Assembly: GCA_030528625.1 (NCBI GenBank)
Contig: JAUMYN010000002.1
Span: 1-64,000, forward strand
DNA from: Candidatus Saccharimonadota bacterium
GTDB lineage: Bacteria; Patescibacteriota; Saccharimonadia; Saccharimonadales; Saccharimonadaceae
DNA: 64,000 bases
Reading direction: 5' to 3'
The stretch's first letter is position 1. Each line of letters opens with the position of its first letter. Made by a program: the position numbers and the translations under genes. The notes below the pieces were generated by a model. The model made no database searches and was not told the origin of the DNA. It saw nothing but the letters and a program-made list of their open reading frames with translations. Positions 62,308-64,000 of the stretch are shown here, one piece after another.

Positions 62308-64000
62308 TTATACTTCTTTTTCCATTGTACCACGCGGCGCGCCCAATCCAAGCATTGTCAGATTGATTTTACCCCGCTCGTCAATACCAGTAATTTTCAC
62401 TCGTACCATCTGGCCTTCTTTGACCACATCAGTCACCTTGGCGACACGACCTTCAGCCAGTTTTGAGATATGCACCATACCATCAATCCCTGGAAGAATA
62501 TTGACGAAGGCACCGAAATCCTTGATGCTGACCACCTTGCCTTCGTAGATTTTACCAACCTCCGGCTCCTCCACCAGGCTCTTGATCCAAGCAATCGCCT
62601 TTTCAATCGAGGCGCCATCTGGGCTAGCCACGGTGATCAAGCCGTCTTCCTTGATGTCGATCTCAGCGCCGGTTTCGCTAGTAATCTTATTAATTACCTC
62701 GCCACCCTTACCAATCACCGCGCCAATCTTGTCGGGGTTAATCTTCAGCTTCTCGATGCGCGGCGCATACGGACTGAGGCTCTCTCGCGGCTGAGCGATA
62801 ACGCCGAGCATGTGCTCCAAAATCACCCGCCGGCCGTGCGCACTGCCAGCAATCGCCTGCTCTAGCACCGCCACTGGCAGGCCATGCACCTTCATATCCA
62901 TCTGAATAGCCGTGATGCCCTTGGCTGTCCCCGTCACCTTAAAGTCCATATCACCGGCAAAGTCCTCGGCGTCGGCGATGTCGGTCAGAATATATGGCGT
63001 CGCACCATCCATCATTAGCCCCATGGCGATACCCGATACCGGCGCTTTCAGAGGCACGCCAGCATCCATCAGCGCCAAACAGCTAGAGCAAGTGGCGGCC
63101 ATACTGGTCGAACCATTCTGGCTCATAATTTCCGTCACGCTGCGGATGGCGTATGGAAATTCTTCCTCGCTCGGCAATACTGGCACCAGCGCTCGTTCTG
63201 CCAGGTAGCCATGGCCGATTTCCCGTCGTCCTGGGCTACCCAAGCGACGCACCTCGCCCACCGTATAGCCCGGCGCATTGTAGTGGTGCATATAGCGGCG
63301 CTCACCGTCCGTTACCTCCATCGTGTCCACCAGCTGAGCATAACTGAGCGGTGCTAAGGTGACAATATTCATACCCTGCGTCACCCCGCGGGTAAACAAG
63401 CTCGAACCATGAGCACGCGGTAAAAGCCCAACTTCTGAACTCAGTGGCCGCACCTCCGTCAGCTGGCGACCATCTGGCCGCAGGCCCTCTTCGACGATGC
63501 CGCGGCGCACATCGCTATGCAGCGCCGAGGTAAAGGCCTCGTCGTATTCAGCGCGCAGCGCCTCATATTCTTCGCCTCGTTTCTCAGCAAACTCAGCATG
63601 GAAAGTTTCACGCAGCTGAGCAATGAGTTCATTGCGCTGCGGGTACTCGCGGCGAATCGCCGCACCAAATTTATCGTCAGCCCAAGCGTTTACTTCCGCC
63701 TGAATGTCTTCATTTGGCAAGATCAGCTCGTACTGCTGAGCGGCCGGCGCTACCTTTTTTGCCAGCTCACGCTGCAGCTGAATGGCTGGCTGCATCATCT
63801 GATGCGCCCACGCGAGTCCCTCAACAATCACCTGCTCGCTCACTTCATTGGCGCCGGCTTCCACCATGGTGATGCCGCTCTCAATCCCAGCTACCACCAA
63901 ATCCAGGTCGCTGGCCGTCCGCTCTTCAGGGGTCAAAAAGGCCTTGAATTCGCCATTCACCCGGCCGACGCGCAGACCTGACACTGGCCCGTCAAACGGC
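62308..64000 (-). CDS. pnp: Polyribonucleotide nucleotidyltransferase, 5' end outside window
   Basis: The C-terminal 560 or so residues; the frame stays open to the window edge ([18 protein letters not shown]), so the first ATG inside is not the real start. The second RNase PH core ([26 protein letters not shown] in part), a KH domain ([15 protein letters not shown]) and an S1 domain ([21 protein letters not shown] in part) are present. It degrades RNA from the 3' end by phosphorolysis. Confidence 0.97.
   Translation of the reverse strand, partial: PFDGPVSGLRVGRVNGEFKAFLTPEERTASDLDLVVAGIESGITMVEAGANEVSEQVIVEGLAWAHQMMQPAIQLQRELAKKVAPAAQQYELILPNEDIQAEVNAWADDKFGAAIRREYPQRNELIAQLRETFHAEFAEKRGEEYEALRAEYDEAFTSALHSDVRRGIVEEGLRPDGRQLTEVRPLSSEVGLLPRAHGSSLFTRGVTQGMNIVTLAPLSYAQLVDTMEVTDGERRYMHHYNAPGYTVGEVRRLGSPGRREIGHGYLAERALVPVLPSEEEFPYAIRSVTEIMSQNGSTSMAATCSSCLALMDAGVPLKAPVSGIAMGLMMDGATPYILTDIADAEDFAGDMDFKVTGTAKGITAIQMDMKVHGLPVAVLEQAIAGSAHGRRVILEHMLGVIAQPRESLSPYAPRIEKLKINPDKIGAVIGKGGEVINKITSETGAEIDIKEDGLITVASPDGASIEKAIAWIKSLVEEPEVGKIYEGKVVSIKDFGAFVNILPGIDGMVHISKLAEGRVAKVTDVVKEGQMVRVKITGIDERGKINLTMLGLGAPRGTMEKEV

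Overview
The window is chromosomal DNA of a Saccharibacterium (TM7; Patescibacteria/CPR). The strongest evidence is the 16S gene on the minus strand. It matches, as I recall them, the TM7-specific probe sites TM7-580F (5767-5785) and TM7-1177R (5160-5183). The gene set agrees: compact operons with overlapping ends, RNase J plus PNPase, a ThrRS without a TGS domain, a complete type IV pilus locus, and no recoded UGA in any gene.

Layout. 1-6600 (mostly minus): 5' part of 23S rRNA, pyrD, a surface-anchored beta-helix protein, a Val-Ile-Ala tRNA operon, a small membrane protein (+), and a complete 16S with its own promoter, processing stem and terminator. 16S and 23S are therefore separate units with protein genes between them. 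6600-11530: gyrB-gyrA-DUF212 operon. 11690-17830: an LPXTG-type surface protein and a coiled-coil membrane protein (+), facing a TraG/VirD4-like ATPase cluster (-). 17830-19460: an RNA-rich region with a candidate ~385-nt structured RNA, a candidate ~100-nt small RNA and tmRNA. 19500-22210: comM, then infC-rpmI-rplT, where infC starts with AUU. 22210-24240 (minus): an M50 protease, a candidate structured RNA, a Nudix-RNase H fusion and RNase P RNA. 24345: rpmB. 24640-30120 (minus): thrS operon (two HAD paralogues, an alkyltransferase-like protein, miaA, a wHTH protein, an MBL-fold protein). 30180-32030 (+): tRNA-Val, an alpha/beta hydrolase, a 46-aa protein and nrdR. 31970-36350 (minus): glycosyltransferase, two tRNAs each followed directly by a membrane-protein gene, and ndk. 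36430: a Xer recombinase (+). 37350-51725 (minus): the type IV pilus locus. 51811-53737: ychF and a DUF2797 gene (+). 53724-64000 (minus): tlyA, efp, rpsR-ssb-rpsF, a lone prepilin, ftsK, rnj, a membrane protein and a partial pnp.

Cross-cutting signals. (1) At least ten genes have a -10 box ending 6-8 nt before the ATG, so their transcripts should start at the start codon. Genes inside operons usually have Shine-Dalgarno sequences instead. (2) Several promoters overlap the stop codon of the gene upstream; three of these serve RNA or presumed RNA genes with the same spelling, GTA-TAA/TAG-T. (3) Both rRNAs carry large extra hairpins. (4) Three candidate RNAs fit no family I recognise: 17880-18265, 18904-19003 and 23434-23575. 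These are the best candidates for undescribed biology. All coordinates, promoters and pairings were read by eye; no search or folding program was run.
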